From: CAYGVX01 sp964395545
Lineage (GTDB): Archaea > Thermoproteota > Bathyarchaeia > Bathyarchaeales > SOJC01
Length of the DNA: 15,583 nucleotides
Direction of reading: 5' to 3'
Assembly: GCA_964395545.1 (NCBI GenBank)
Contig: CAYNAW010000033.1
Coordinates: 1-15,583, forward strand
Each line of letters begins with the position of its first letter. The first letter of the stretch is position 1. Below the pieces are notes generated by a model that saw nothing but the letters and a program-made list of their open reading frames with translations, did not search any database and had not been told where the DNA came from. The position numbers and the translations under genes are program-made. Positions 1-7,180 of the stretch are shown here, one piece after another.

Positions 1-147
1 TCAGGATTCTTCACGCAGAATGGCGGACATCTTATCCATGAATTCGTAGTTTTCGTTAGTGAGTACTGAGCAGTCTTCCAAGCAACGCGCACGCATGCTT
101 GCCGTCTGTTTGACCGGACAAGTTGGGAAGCACGTGCTACCCCGCAT
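1..147 (-). CDS. Possible small Cys-rich protein (48 aa), coupled to the archaeosortase gene
   Basis: I do not recognise this short reading frame. It starts at an ATG whose first 11 bases overlap the end of the upstream archaeosortase gene (stop at 139-137), a layout typical of translational coupling. A purine-rich GAGAAGGA lies just before the ATG. The protein would carry two CxxxC pairs (C6/C10 and C22/C26) and end in NYEFMDKMSAILREES, with the stop exactly at the window edge. Four regularly spaced cysteines could bind metal or form disulfides, but this is inference. An internal ATG at 96 would give a 31-residue product with only one Cys pair and no visible ribosome binding site. The frame also stays open upstream into the archaeosortase gene, so it may be a chance reading frame. 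Confidence 0.3.
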   Translation of the reverse strand: MRGSTCFPTCPVKQTASMRARCLEDCSVLTNENYEFMDKMSAILREES

Positions 148-1480
148 CAGTCCTTCTCTCTGTCCCGTGGAATGTCGTTGGTTGAGTCTTGATCTTGTTC
201 CACAGCAGACGACTGCCGATGATAATGAGGGGGTATGCGATAATCCAGGTCATCGAGTAGAGCTCCCCGTAGTAGTCGTGGAACAATCCCCAGTCGCCGC
301 CGTCTATGGCGATTATGAAAATCGTGGCGATTCTCATGGCGTTGATCAAATACGTCACGATCGCGCCGAACGCAAAGTAAGCTATTCTGAAACGCCAGCG
401 AATCGGGGTTCGCTTCAGAAACAGCGCGATGACGATGGTGTAGATGAAGAGGCTTTGCACGCCAGAACAGGGCCAAGCGATGCCGAACCCAGCACCTCGC
501 CCGATCGAATCCTCAACCCGGAGGTGGGGCACCGAGCCGTACACGGGGTCGTTTACGATCTGCGTCAGAGTTGTTCGATAGCCCAGCAGGTTCAGGATGC
601 CCGTGGCTAGTCCTACGGCTGGGGGAACGAAGATTTGCAGGGGGGCAAATCGTCCATACGGATAGAGGTTGTCGATCATGTATACCGTCCCGACTGCGCC
701 CAGGAAGACGGCGGAAATAGAGAAGATGCCCAGCCCATCGCGCCCGTAGGCAAGGGCTACGGCGGCCGTGAATGCGCCTGCAAAGACCAGGTATTCGATT
801 GCCAGGGGCATCAGGTTGGAAAGCGGGACGTTGAACTGGCGGGCGAACTCGACAACCATCCCCTCTAGGCCGAGGAAGTTCTCGGCCACAACGTATACGG
901 TTGGCAGCAGCAGCACCGCGGCCAAGACGGCCATGTGCACTGGTCCTAACGCCTTAAGCTTCGGGGACCGCAGCTTCTCCCAGTCCATTACCAGCTCCAG
1001 AATGACCAGCCACAGGAAGAACAGGTAGAACGTTCGGCCCTTCCACGTGGCATTGAATGACGGGGCATCCAGTTGATAGAGGATGACAAAGGGAACTGTG
1101 AAGCTTACGTAGATTAGAAGGAACAGCAAGGCGTATCGATGTTTGCCCAGATAGACTAGGCATGTTCTCATCCAGTTTTGCAGGTCGTCGATTCTGCTGT
1201 GCAGCCTGGATTCCTCTACATCACTTACCTGTTCAGATATAATATGTATCGGTTCAGAAGGATGGGCGCGTGCCTTATCCACGCTCTTGGTCCGTCGATC
1301 CGCGGGCGTCTCAGCAGGAGTTGCGCGTGCGCATAATGGGCTACTTTGATCATGGAATCCCAACTTCAGGTGGATAGTGGTCAATTTACGTCTTTCCGTT
1401 GTCGACATAAGAGTGTGTACCGAACCTTCGATAGTGGCTGAGGATCGTATTTGTCCATAGAACACTCTTCCATAATCCAT
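137..1480 (-). CDS. Archaeosortase/exosortase family membrane protein
   Basis: Polytopic membrane protein of 447 residues, probably a cysteine transpeptidase-like enzyme that processes C-terminal sorting signals of secreted proteins. The three expected catalytic residues are visible: Cys338 in AWPCSG, Arg383 in INAMRIAT and His401 in LFHDYYGELY. They lie between hydrophobic helices, as in the exosortase/archaeosortase superfamily. Membrane segments begin near residue 115 and continue to about 425. The first 100 residues are hydrophilic, which makes the protein longer than most family members (roughly 200-300 residues). The ATG at 1480 is supported by AGGAG five bases upstream. A later start at Met104, just before the first membrane helix, is possible but lacks such support. 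The usual partner proteins with a PGF-CTERM or similar tail are not evident nearby, so the substrate is unknown. Confidence 0.82.
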   Translation of the reverse strand: MDYGRVFYGQIRSSATIEGSVHTLMSTTERRKLTTIHLKLGFHDQSSPLCARATPAETPADRRTKSVDKARAHPSEPIHIISEQVSDVEESRLHSRIDDLQNWMRTCLVYLGKHRYALLFLLIYVSFTVPFVILYQLDAPSFNATWKGRTFYLFFLWLVILELVMDWEKLRSPKLKALGPVHMAVLAAVLLLPTVYVVAENFLGLEGMVVEFARQFNVPLSNLMPLAIEYLVFAGAFTAAVALAYGRDGLGIFSISAVFLGAVGTVYMIDNLYPYGRFAPLQIFVPPAVGLATGILNLLGYRTTLTQIVNDPVYGSVPHLRVEDSIGRGAGFGIAWPCSGVQSLFIYTIVIALFLKRTPIRWRFRIAYFAFGAIVTYLINAMRIATIFIIAIDGGDWGLFHDYYGELYSMTWIIAYPLIIIGSRLLWNKIKTQPTTFHGTERRTDAG

Positions 1481-1508
1481 ATAGGCTCCTACGCCCTAGT
1501 CTTCTTTG

Positions 1509-1527
1509 CTCACAACGTGACGTGAGA
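1509..1527. promoter_or_regulatory. Short inverted repeat in the divergent intergenic region
   Basis: The 152-bp space between the divergent archaeosortase and solute-binding protein genes contains CTCAC-AACGTGAC-GTGAG, a perfect 5-bp inverted repeat with an 8-bp spacer. It could be an operator, but arms this short arise by chance. I saw no convincing TATA box for either gene here. Confidence 0.2.
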
Positions 1528-1632
1528 AACCGAGTGAAGAGAGTTGAGAACCGTGACCCCTACTATGGAGTTTTCACCGTGCATCAGCGAGGCGCATGCG
1601 TTTCTGGTATCTGAATCTAGGGGAGAGGAAAA

Positions 1633-3876
1633 GTGAGGCTTGACCAAATAGTGGCGGCTCTGCTGCTCGCTTCCCTGCTTCTGCTAGCGGCTACGGGGTC
1701 GCTGCCCGCTGCAAGGGGGACTACGGGCCCACGCGGCGAGGACCTCGTTATCCACTTCTACTCTAACGTTACTGAGGCCTACCTCGGTCTCAAGGCAGGT
1801 GACGTGGATCTCGTGCTGGAGGACCTTCCCAAAGATCTGGCCACCCTCGCGCGCGAGGATTCTAACCTGGTGCTGGCGCCCGTTGCTGGCTACAACATGT
1901 ACGAGTTTGACCTCAACAACAACTGGTCTATCCCCAGCTACCCGGGAATCCGTTCGCCTATGAATTACTCTCAGATGCGGCAAGCCGTCGCGTGGCTAAC
2001 GGATAAGAATCACATCGTCGACGTCATCTGCGACGGTTTTGCCGAACGTATCGACCAGGCGATTGCAGCTCCCCTCAAAGGGTGGGCCAACATGTCCATG
2101 TGGTATCCCAACTACCCGTATGAGTATGACCCGTTCGCCGCAAAAGCCGTACTGGACAGCACGTTTCCCGAAGGCACCACGCCGAACCCGTACTACGACC
2201 CAAGCTTTCCAGGCTCAGCCCTAAGCCTTCGCACATACCCGGCTGACCATTCGCTGGCGGGACAGGATTTGGACCCGGTGAAGATATGCGTGCGAAGTGA
2301 CGTTTTGTACATGTTGAAAGCTGGTCGCCTAGTTTACGGAAACATGAGAAAGCACGGCATTCCCTGCGATGTTCGTGAAGGGCCGTCCTCTGCCTTCTAC
2401 AGCTTAGTGCTTCATGAGTTCAACTACCACTTCTACACCGGCGGCTGGAAGGTCGGACGATTCCCCTCCATGACGCTCTACAGTCTATATCACAGCGACA
2501 ACATCGGCCCTCTCGGGGGCAACTACGTTACCGGCGTACGGCCGGGGGTGCCAACCCATCCCAAACTCGACCGGCTCTTGAAAGGTGGTCGCTGGGTAGA
2601 CAGCTACAGCGAGGCGGTCACGAACACCAAGCTGGCAGCCGGCTACATGACCGAGATCTGCGTTACGGTCCCGTTGTACAGTCTGCGGTCCTACTATTCT
2701 TACAGCAGCAAGCTACTGGGTGTTGTCAACATGGAAGGACACGGACTGGAGAACGATTACACGTTCATGAACGCCTACAGAACTGAGGGCGGTCCCATCC
2801 GATGCGCAACCATAAACCCCCCGAGCGCCATGAACATCATATACTCAAACTGGATCTACGACTGGCAGTGTCTGGACCGAATGAACCTGTTTAGCGGCGT
2901 TGCGAAAGCCCCATACAACCCCGTCCTCGACATGGCCGGGTTCACGCGCGACTGGGAAACCACCACGTGGGACGACGGAGGCACGCCGAAGACAAAGCTG
3001 GCCATGTCCTTCAGGAGCGATGGCTACTTCGTCAAGCCGGTGAGCGGCGACCTTGGTCGAAACGTGAACGCCACCCACTACTTCGCGAGCGCATGGTATT
3101 ACCTCCAGAGCCCTGAATGGTGGGGCAGTTCCGACTTCTGGGACCTCCACCACATCGACATCACCGGCCCTTACTCGGTCGAGATCTACTTCGACACCTA
3201 CAGCTACTGGAATACCTACCTCTGCCAAGGCTTCCTTCTGCCAGTGGACACATGGGCACAACACGACGAGTTGATCACCATCAGAACTGAAACCTCCGCC
3301 AGTCAGACAACTCCCAGTCTCATCGAGCTCGATGCTCCCATCTGGATCGAATACGTCACGTTCAACGGACTTCCCTTGACCATGCTTACCGACTATAACC
3401 TGGTAAACGCTGCTCCCGGAACTTCGTACGGCAATGCCGTTCTCTCCATCTACAGCAGCCTAGGCACGGGTGAACTGGAAGTGAAATACTGGGCCATTAC
3501 CTCCCCCGCCAACGGCTACACCCCCGCCAACTTGCCGTGGCAAGACATCTTCGAAGGCGCGGGCATGTACTACGCGACCGACTTTGCACCCGGCGCAGGC
3601 GGCTACCTCGCGTTGAAGCGGAACCCGTTCTACTACATGGACACCCCGCTGCTCGGCGACATCGACTTCGTCCGGAAGCCCACCGGCGCCTTCAAAGTCG
3701 ACATCTTCGACCTAGCCATAGCAGGCGCTGCCTACGGCAGCCAAGGCGTCGAGTTCCCCTCGAGAAACTGGTTCCCCGGCGCCGACTTGGCGCCCAGCGG
3801 CGGAGTCGTGGACATCTTCGACTTGGTCACCGTCGCTGGGACCAACTGGGACCGTGAATACGACTTTCCCGAATGA
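1633..3876 (+). CDS. Secreted family-5 solute-binding protein with dockerin-like C-terminus
   Basis: A 747-residue extracellular protein. It begins with a Sec-type signal peptide (basic start, hydrophobic stretch about residues 6-21, small residues before about residue 29) and has no lipobox. The body resembles the SBP_bac_5 (oligopeptide/nickel-type) family: an early segment on transit through the binding lobe (DVDLVLEDLPKDLATL), then MRQAVAWLTDKNHIVD, typical of these proteins. The C-terminus holds two repeats, VDIFDLAIAG at 689-698 and VDIFDLVTVAG at 726-736, spaced 37 residues apart as in dockerin type I duplicates. The calcium-loop Asp/Asn residues are mostly missing. The GTG start is chosen because GGGAGAGG precedes it closely. 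No permease or ATPase genes lie beside it, so it is either an orphan transport receptor or a surface-attached binding protein. No C-terminal membrane anchor is seen. Confidence 0.8.
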   Translation: MRLDQIVAALLLASLLLLAATGSLPAARGTTGPRGEDLVIHFYSNVTEAYLGLKAGDVDLVLEDLPKDLATLAREDSNLVLAPVAGYNMYEFDLNNNWSIPSYPGIRSPMNYSQMRQAVAWLTDKNHIVDVICDGFAERIDQAIAAPLKGWANMSMWYPNYPYEYDPFAAKAVLDSTFPEGTTPNPYYDPSFPGSALSLRTYPADHSLAGQDLDPVKICVRSDVLYMLKAGRLVYGNMRKHGIPCDVREGPSSAFYSLVLHEFNYHFYTGGWKVGRFPSMTLYSLYHSDNIGPLGGNYVTGVRPGVPTHPKLDRLLKGGRWVDSYSEAVTNTKLAAGYMTEICVTVPLYSLRSYYSYSSKLLGVVNMEGHGLENDYTFMNAYRTEGGPIRCATINPPSAMNIIYSNWIYDWQCLDRMNLFSGVAKAPYNPVLDMAGFTRDWETTTWDDGGTPKTKLAMSFRSDGYFVKPVSGDLGRNVNATHYFASAWYYLQSPEWWGSSDFWDLHHIDITGPYSVEIYFDTYSYWNTYLCQGFLLPVDTWAQHDELITIRTETSASQTTPSLIELDAPIWIEYVTFNGLPLTMLTDYNLVNAAPGTSYGNAVLSIYSSLGTGELEVKYWAITSPANGYTPANLPWQDIFEGAGMYYATDFAPGAGGYLALKRNPFYYMDTPLLGDIDFVRKPTGAFKVDIFDLAIAGAAYGSQGVEFPSRNWFPGADLAPSGGVVDIFDLVTVAGTNWDREYDFPE

Positions 3877-3901
3877 CACCCGCACGTTGCCTCGTTCCCT
3901 C

Positions 3902-3906
3902 TTTTT
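3902..3906 (+). terminator. T-run after the solute-binding protein gene
   Basis: A pyrimidine-rich stretch with five consecutive T lies about 25 bases after the stop of the solute-binding protein gene and before the next promoter. Archaeal RNA polymerase can terminate at such runs without a hairpin. Five T is near the minimum, so this is a weak call. Confidence 0.3.
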
Positions 3907-3950
3907 CTCGTGCCTTCGGACATCGCCGCGCAACGCACTGCCCAGAGCAA

Positions 3951-3963
3951 AAAAGTGTTTAAG
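3951..3963 (+). promoter_or_regulatory. Archaeal TATA-like promoter
   Basis: AAAAGTGTTTAAG, a purine-rich BRE-like stretch followed by a TTTAA core at 3958-3962. The core lies about 38 bases before the ATG at 3998, which predicts a leader of about 12 nt. This matches the spacing seen at other genes in the window. Confidence 0.5.
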
Positions 3964-3997
3964 CTGCTCAGAACCCATATAGTTGGGGTTGCGTCCG

Positions 3998-4414
3998 ATG
4001 TCTGACAGACCTTGGGGCGTCGCCGGCGTGGCCGTTCTTACGTTGCTGGGCGGCGGCTGCCTCTTCCTTTACGCTATTGTGGTGGTCGCACTAGGCGCCA
4101 TGGGTCATGCCGGGACGCCTACCGATCTGGCTGCGATGCTTCGCCTCCAATCGTTGGTTCTTCCACCTCTTGCCCTCTCCTCTCTCTGTGTCGTCGCAGC
4201 GGTCGGGATTCTCATGCGGGCTAGATTCGCTCGGCATCTGTCCACCTTGCTGTGGATTCTCTCCATCGCCTATCTTGTTTACGCCGCCTTCACCTGGCTT
4301 CCGCTTCCGGCACCAATGGGCTATGTGCCCGTCGCGGCAGTGATTGTCGTGAACCTGATTTTCCTCGCCTATTTCCAGTCTGGAGAGGTCAAGCGCTACT
4401 TCAACCCGCGGTGA
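3998..4414 (+). CDS. Small four-helix membrane protein, unknown function
   Basis: A 138-residue protein that I do not recognise. It consists almost entirely of four predicted membrane helices, at about residues 8-35, 52-73, 82-102 and 107-127, with a short basic C-terminal tail (EVKRYFNPR). This layout is common among small archaeal and bacterial membrane proteins of unknown role, and no catalytic motif is visible. The ATG at 3998 is preferred over an in-frame TTG at 3983, because the TATA-like box at 3958-3962 would place the transcript start at about 3986, after the TTG. The gene stands alone: it is separated from the solute-binding protein gene by a promoter and from the next gene by about 260 bases. 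Confidence 0.65.
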   Translation: MSDRPWGVAGVAVLTLLGGGCLFLYAIVVVALGAMGHAGTPTDLAAMLRLQSLVLPPLALSSLCVVAAVGILMRARFARHLSTLLWILSIAYLVYAAFTWLPLPAPMGYVPVAAVIVVNLIFLAYFQSGEVKRYFNPR

Positions 4415-4616
4415 TGCTCGCATGGGCATGTAGACGAGGGATCCGCGCGCCTCTCGAGCCCTCGTAGGCAGCCTGCACTGGGTTCTTAGGAAGCATGTTA
4501 CCCCTTGACAGGACGATTAGAGAGGCGTTGAATGGCCTTCACGCTAACGCAGCGCTTGATCGGGGCTTCGCAGGGTTCAGCCTCGAAGATCTGTTGATGG
4601 GCCGAAGATGCCTCCA

Positions 4617-4623
4617 CTATAAG
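4617..4623 (+). promoter_or_regulatory. Archaeal TATA-like box
   Basis: CTATAAG, about 55-65 bases before the likely starts of the next gene, predicting transcription from about 4647. It overlaps the vicinity of an upstream in-frame GTG at 4625 and so argues against that codon as the start. Otherwise I see nothing in the 260-base gap from 4415. Confidence 0.45.
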
Positions 4624-4675
4624 CGTGCATGCATTCGAAATGGCTAAATGGTCGCGGGCGATACTGAGGAGGGGG

Positions 4676-5179
4676 ATGGTGGCCATGTTGAACCGTTGGC
4701 TGCTGACGCTGCTCGCCGTGCTTGTGGCTGCGGTGGCGGTTGGCTGGGCAGCGCCGGACAAGTTCGGCGGGGCGATTGCGGTCTACACCTTCGTGTTTGT
4801 GGGGCTGTTTTTCGGCGCCTTTGGATTACTGTGGGGGGCAAGTGTCCGTGATGCTTCGGTGAACGATTGGGTGGCAGACGTCGGAAGGATGGAGGTGAGT
4901 AGTCGACACTACGGGACGTGGCTTTACGAGAATAGACGACGACAGTGGGCTGCCGAGGTCACCCTCGTCGCCGTGGGGTTCGCAGTTTTCATTGGCGCGT
5001 TCTTGTGCTCCGGCACATTTTCGTATGAGAATTCGATCGTCGGGTTTGTGACCGCGCTAGTCCTTCTGATGACAGTGGCGCTTTGCTGGTACAGAGGATT
5101 CTGGAAACCACGAACCGAAACACCAGCACCGCAAGTCCCACAGAGCGTTGAGGCTGAATGGCGAGACAAGCGACTGTAA
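4676..5179 (+). CDS. Membrane protein of unknown function
   Basis: A 167-residue protein that I do not recognise. Two hydrophobic hairpin regions (about residues 8-60 and 100-140) flank a soluble loop, which contains WVADVGRMEVSSRHYGTWLYENRRRQW and is rich in charged and aromatic residues. The tail from about residue 143 is hydrophilic and Pro/Glu-rich. The start is taken at ATG 4676, which follows GAGGAGGGGG directly; the ATG at 4685 (sequence MLNRW) has a more usual distance from the same ribosome binding site and is equally possible. An upstream GTG at 4625 would lie before the predicted transcript start. No function can be inferred from the neighbours, as the sulfur genes downstream have their own promoter. 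Confidence 0.6.
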   Translation: MVAMLNRWLLTLLAVLVAAVAVGWAAPDKFGGAIAVYTFVFVGLFFGAFGLLWGASVRDASVNDWVADVGRMEVSSRHYGTWLYENRRRQWAAEVTLVAVGFAVFIGAFLCSGTFSYENSIVGFVTALVLLMTVALCWYRGFWKPRTETPAPQVPQSVEAEWRDKRL

Positions 5180-5252
5180 GCGGTGCGGGGGCAACGCCGT
5201 GCGGGCAGCTTTTGCGTGCGGACTTGGTTGCGTGTACGTAGACGAGGGAATC

Positions 5253-5257
5253 TTTAA
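5253..5257 (+). promoter_or_regulatory. TATA-like box for the MBL-rhodanese gene
   Basis: GAGGGAATCTTTAACTA carries a purine-rich BRE-like stretch and a TTTAA core. The core lies about 38 bases before the ATG at 5293 and predicts a leader of about 12 nt that contains GGGTGA, a good ribosome binding site. Confidence 0.5.
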
Positions 5258-5292
5258 CTAGCGTCTGCGGCTTGTTAGCTGGGTGAACTAGA

Positions 5293-6657
5293 ATGCTGTT
5301 TGAAACCGTGAAGGCTGAAGTCGTGTCTCACCTCTCGTACATGGTGGGCTCTAAGGCTGAAGCGGCCGTCATCGATCCTCGAAGAGACGTCCAGGTCTAC
5401 TTGGACATCGCGGCGCGGTGGGGGGTCCAAATCAAGTACGTGTTTGAAACGCACCGGAATGAAGACTATGTGATCGGATCCGTCGAGCTAGGCAACGCGA
5501 CCGGTGCCACCGTGCTCCATGGTCCTGGGTTGCCGTGGGGCTACGGCAAAACCGTCAAGGACAACCAAGAGTTCACGGTGGGATCATTGAAGATTAGGGC
5601 CCTGCACACACCGGGGCACTCGCCGGAGAGCACCAGCTACGTGCTGTCAGATTCTGAAGCAGGCGGTCAAGCCATCATGGTGTTCACCGGAGACACCCTG
5701 TTCGTCGGAGACGTGGGCCGAACCGATTTTCTGGGTCCCCGGAAGACGCCCCTGATGAGTCGAAAGCTGTATGACAGCCTGAAGACCCGTCTTCTGCCGC
5801 TAGGCGACGGCGTAATCGTGTGCCCCGCGCACGGGGCCGGGTCAGTCTGCGGAGGCAAGATCCGAGAGCGAGAAATCAGCACGCTGGGGATTGAGAAGGC
5901 GACGAACCCGATGCTGCAACTCAGCCGCAAGGCGTTTGTGGCCTACAAACTGTCCGAGAAGCATCAGACACCGCCGTACTTCAAGACGATGGAGGTCTAC
6001 AACCTGAAGGGGCCGCCGGTGCTGGGCGGGCTGCCGAGTCCCAGCGCGCTGAAGCCGGCCGAGTTCAAGGCGCAAGTGAGCCAGGGCGCGTTCATCGTGG
6101 ATGTCCGGTCTCCGGTGGCGTTCGGCGGGGCGCATGTACCGGGGTCGTTCAGCCTGCCGCCGAGCCGACTGTCCAACGCAGGATGGGTGCTAACGTACGA
6201 TCGACCGATTCTACTAGTCGTGGACGGTCCGGAAACCCTGGATTTCGCCGTGCGGAACCTGGTGCGCCTAGGCTTCGACCGATTAGCGGGCTACCTGGCA
6301 GGCGGGCTGGAGGCGTGGTACAAGGAAGGACTGCCGGTCGGGAAGGTGGAACTAGTCACGGTGCAGGACCTTCAACAACGGATGGCTTCACAGGAGTCCC
6401 TCACGATTGTGGATGTTCGCAGAGAGAGCGAATGGCTCGAAGGCCACATTGAAGGCTCGAGGCAGATCTACGTGGGACACTTGGCGAAGCAGGCGCGCAC
6501 ACTCCCGCGCCGAGGTCCGGTGGTGGTCATCTGTAAGACCGGCAACCGGTCAAGCTTCGGCGCCAGCGTGTTATTGCGCGCAGGATTCGACCGGGTCGGC
6601 AACTGCTTGGGCGGCATTGACGCGTGGACCAGTTCCAGCTATCCGTTAGTCAAGTAA
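5293..6657 (+). CDS. Persulfide dioxygenase-like MBL hydrolase fused to two rhodanese domains
   Basis: A 454-residue cytoplasmic fusion. Residues 1-240 are a metallo-beta-lactamase-fold domain of the ETHE1/persulfide dioxygenase type. The usual HxHxDH motif reads HRNEDY (H54, N56, D58, Y59). H109 in HTPGHS, D134 in FTGDTL and H180 in CPAHG are present. In ETHE1-type enzymes the single iron is held by the first His of the motif, the HTPGH His and the GDT Asp. All three are kept here, so iron binding is plausible despite the altered motif. The first rhodanese domain (about 253-348) has Asp in place of the catalytic Cys (LLVVDGPE) and is probably inactive. The second (about 353-450) has an intact loop, C414-K-T-G-N-R-S. 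The likely role is oxidation or transfer of sulfane sulfur. It sits 61 bases before a pair of YeeE/YedE transporter genes, which supports this. Confidence 0.85.
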   Translation: MLFETVKAEVVSHLSYMVGSKAEAAVIDPRRDVQVYLDIAARWGVQIKYVFETHRNEDYVIGSVELGNATGATVLHGPGLPWGYGKTVKDNQEFTVGSLKIRALHTPGHSPESTSYVLSDSEAGGQAIMVFTGDTLFVGDVGRTDFLGPRKTPLMSRKLYDSLKTRLLPLGDGVIVCPAHGAGSVCGGKIREREISTLGIEKATNPMLQLSRKAFVAYKLSEKHQTPPYFKTMEVYNLKGPPVLGGLPSPSALKPAEFKAQVSQGAFIVDVRSPVAFGGAHVPGSFSLPPSRLSNAGWVLTYDRPILLVVDGPETLDFAVRNLVRLGFDRLAGYLAGGLEAWYKEGLPVGKVELVTVQDLQQRMASQESLTIVDVRRESEWLEGHIEGSRQIYVGHLAKQARTLPRRGPVVVICKTGNRSSFGASVLLRAGFDRVGNCLGGIDAWTSSSYPLVK

Positions 6658-6677
6658 TGCCGCGTGGCAGAGCTAGC

Positions 6678-6684
6678 TTTAAAA
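6678..6684 (+). promoter_or_regulatory. TATA-like box for the YeeE/YedE pair
   Basis: GCTTTAAAAGA, about 38 bases before the ATG at 6719, predicting a leader of about 12 nt. The transporter pair may therefore have its own promoter in addition to any read-through from the MBL-rhodanese gene. Confidence 0.5.
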
Positions 6685-6718
6685 GACAATCCGCTGACGT
6701 AGAAGGGAAGGACCAACT

Positions 6719-7180
6719 ATGTTTCCTCTCGGAATTGAACCGTACCTGATCGGGGGGCTACTAGCTGGCGTGGGAGTCAGCCTCATCTACCTGGTCACGG
6801 GGCTGCACGCCACCCAGAGCAGCTTCTTCACTACCACGCTGTCCTGGTTCTCGAAAAGGAAGCATTTTCAGAAGGAAAGCAATCTCCAGGAGCGAAGCTG
6901 GCGGCTGTTCTTGGCCACCGGCCTGGTGATAGGCGCACTCATCTATACGTTGACGCTTTCGCCCACAGGCTTTTGGATGACGTCAGTGCAGGTGTGGCGG
7001 TTGGCGTTAGGCGGACTGCTGGTGGGCTTCGGCACGCGGCTGTCGCAGGGATGCACGTCCGGTCACGGAATAAGCGGTTTGGCATCACTGTCTATGACGT
7101 CTTTGTACGCTGTCCTCGTTTTTATGGGAGTGGCAATCGTTACTGCGAACCTCGTTCAACTGCTCGGGGTGTCGCCGTGA
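6719..7180 (+). CDS. YeeE/YedE-family sulfur transporter, N-terminal half
   Basis: A 153-residue membrane protein of the YeeE/YedE (thiosulfate transporter TsuA-like) family. The family signature is visible near residues 102-121: GFGTRLSQGC followed by TSGHGISGLA, with the conserved cysteine thought to contact thiosulfate during transport in characterised relatives. Predicted helices lie at about residues 7-28, 63-83, 90-112 and 120-150. Full-length TsuA-type proteins carry two such halves in one chain. Here the second half is a separate gene that overlaps this one by four bases (GTGA), so the two products probably assemble together. The start is ATG 6719, preceded by purine-rich GAAGGGAAGG. 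Substrate assignment beyond a reduced sulfur compound is inference from family and neighbours. Confidence 0.85.
   Translation: MFPLGIEPYLIGGLLAGVGVSLIYLVTGLHATQSSFFTTTLSWFSKRKHFQKESNLQERSWRLFLATGLVIGALIYTLTLSPTGFWMTSVQVWRLALGGLLVGFGTRLSQGCTSGHGISGLASLSMTSLYAVLVFMGVAIVTANLVQLLGVSP

Noticed and set aside
59..610. Long plus-strand reading frame opposite the archaeosortase gene
   Set aside because: It is antisense to a well-supported membrane protein with catalytic residues, and its own translation has no domain-like or hydrophobic pattern.
4430..5249. 12-base direct repeat GTAGACGAGGGA at 4430-4441 and 5238-5249
   Set aside because: Several 12-base matches are expected by chance in 15 kb, and the flanks do not match, so I do not treat it as a mobile-element or regulatory repeat.
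6973..7176. Upstream extension of the second YeeE/YedE gene
   Set aside because: It overlaps the first half out of frame and has no transporter-like sequence; the GTG at 7177 gives the family-like start.
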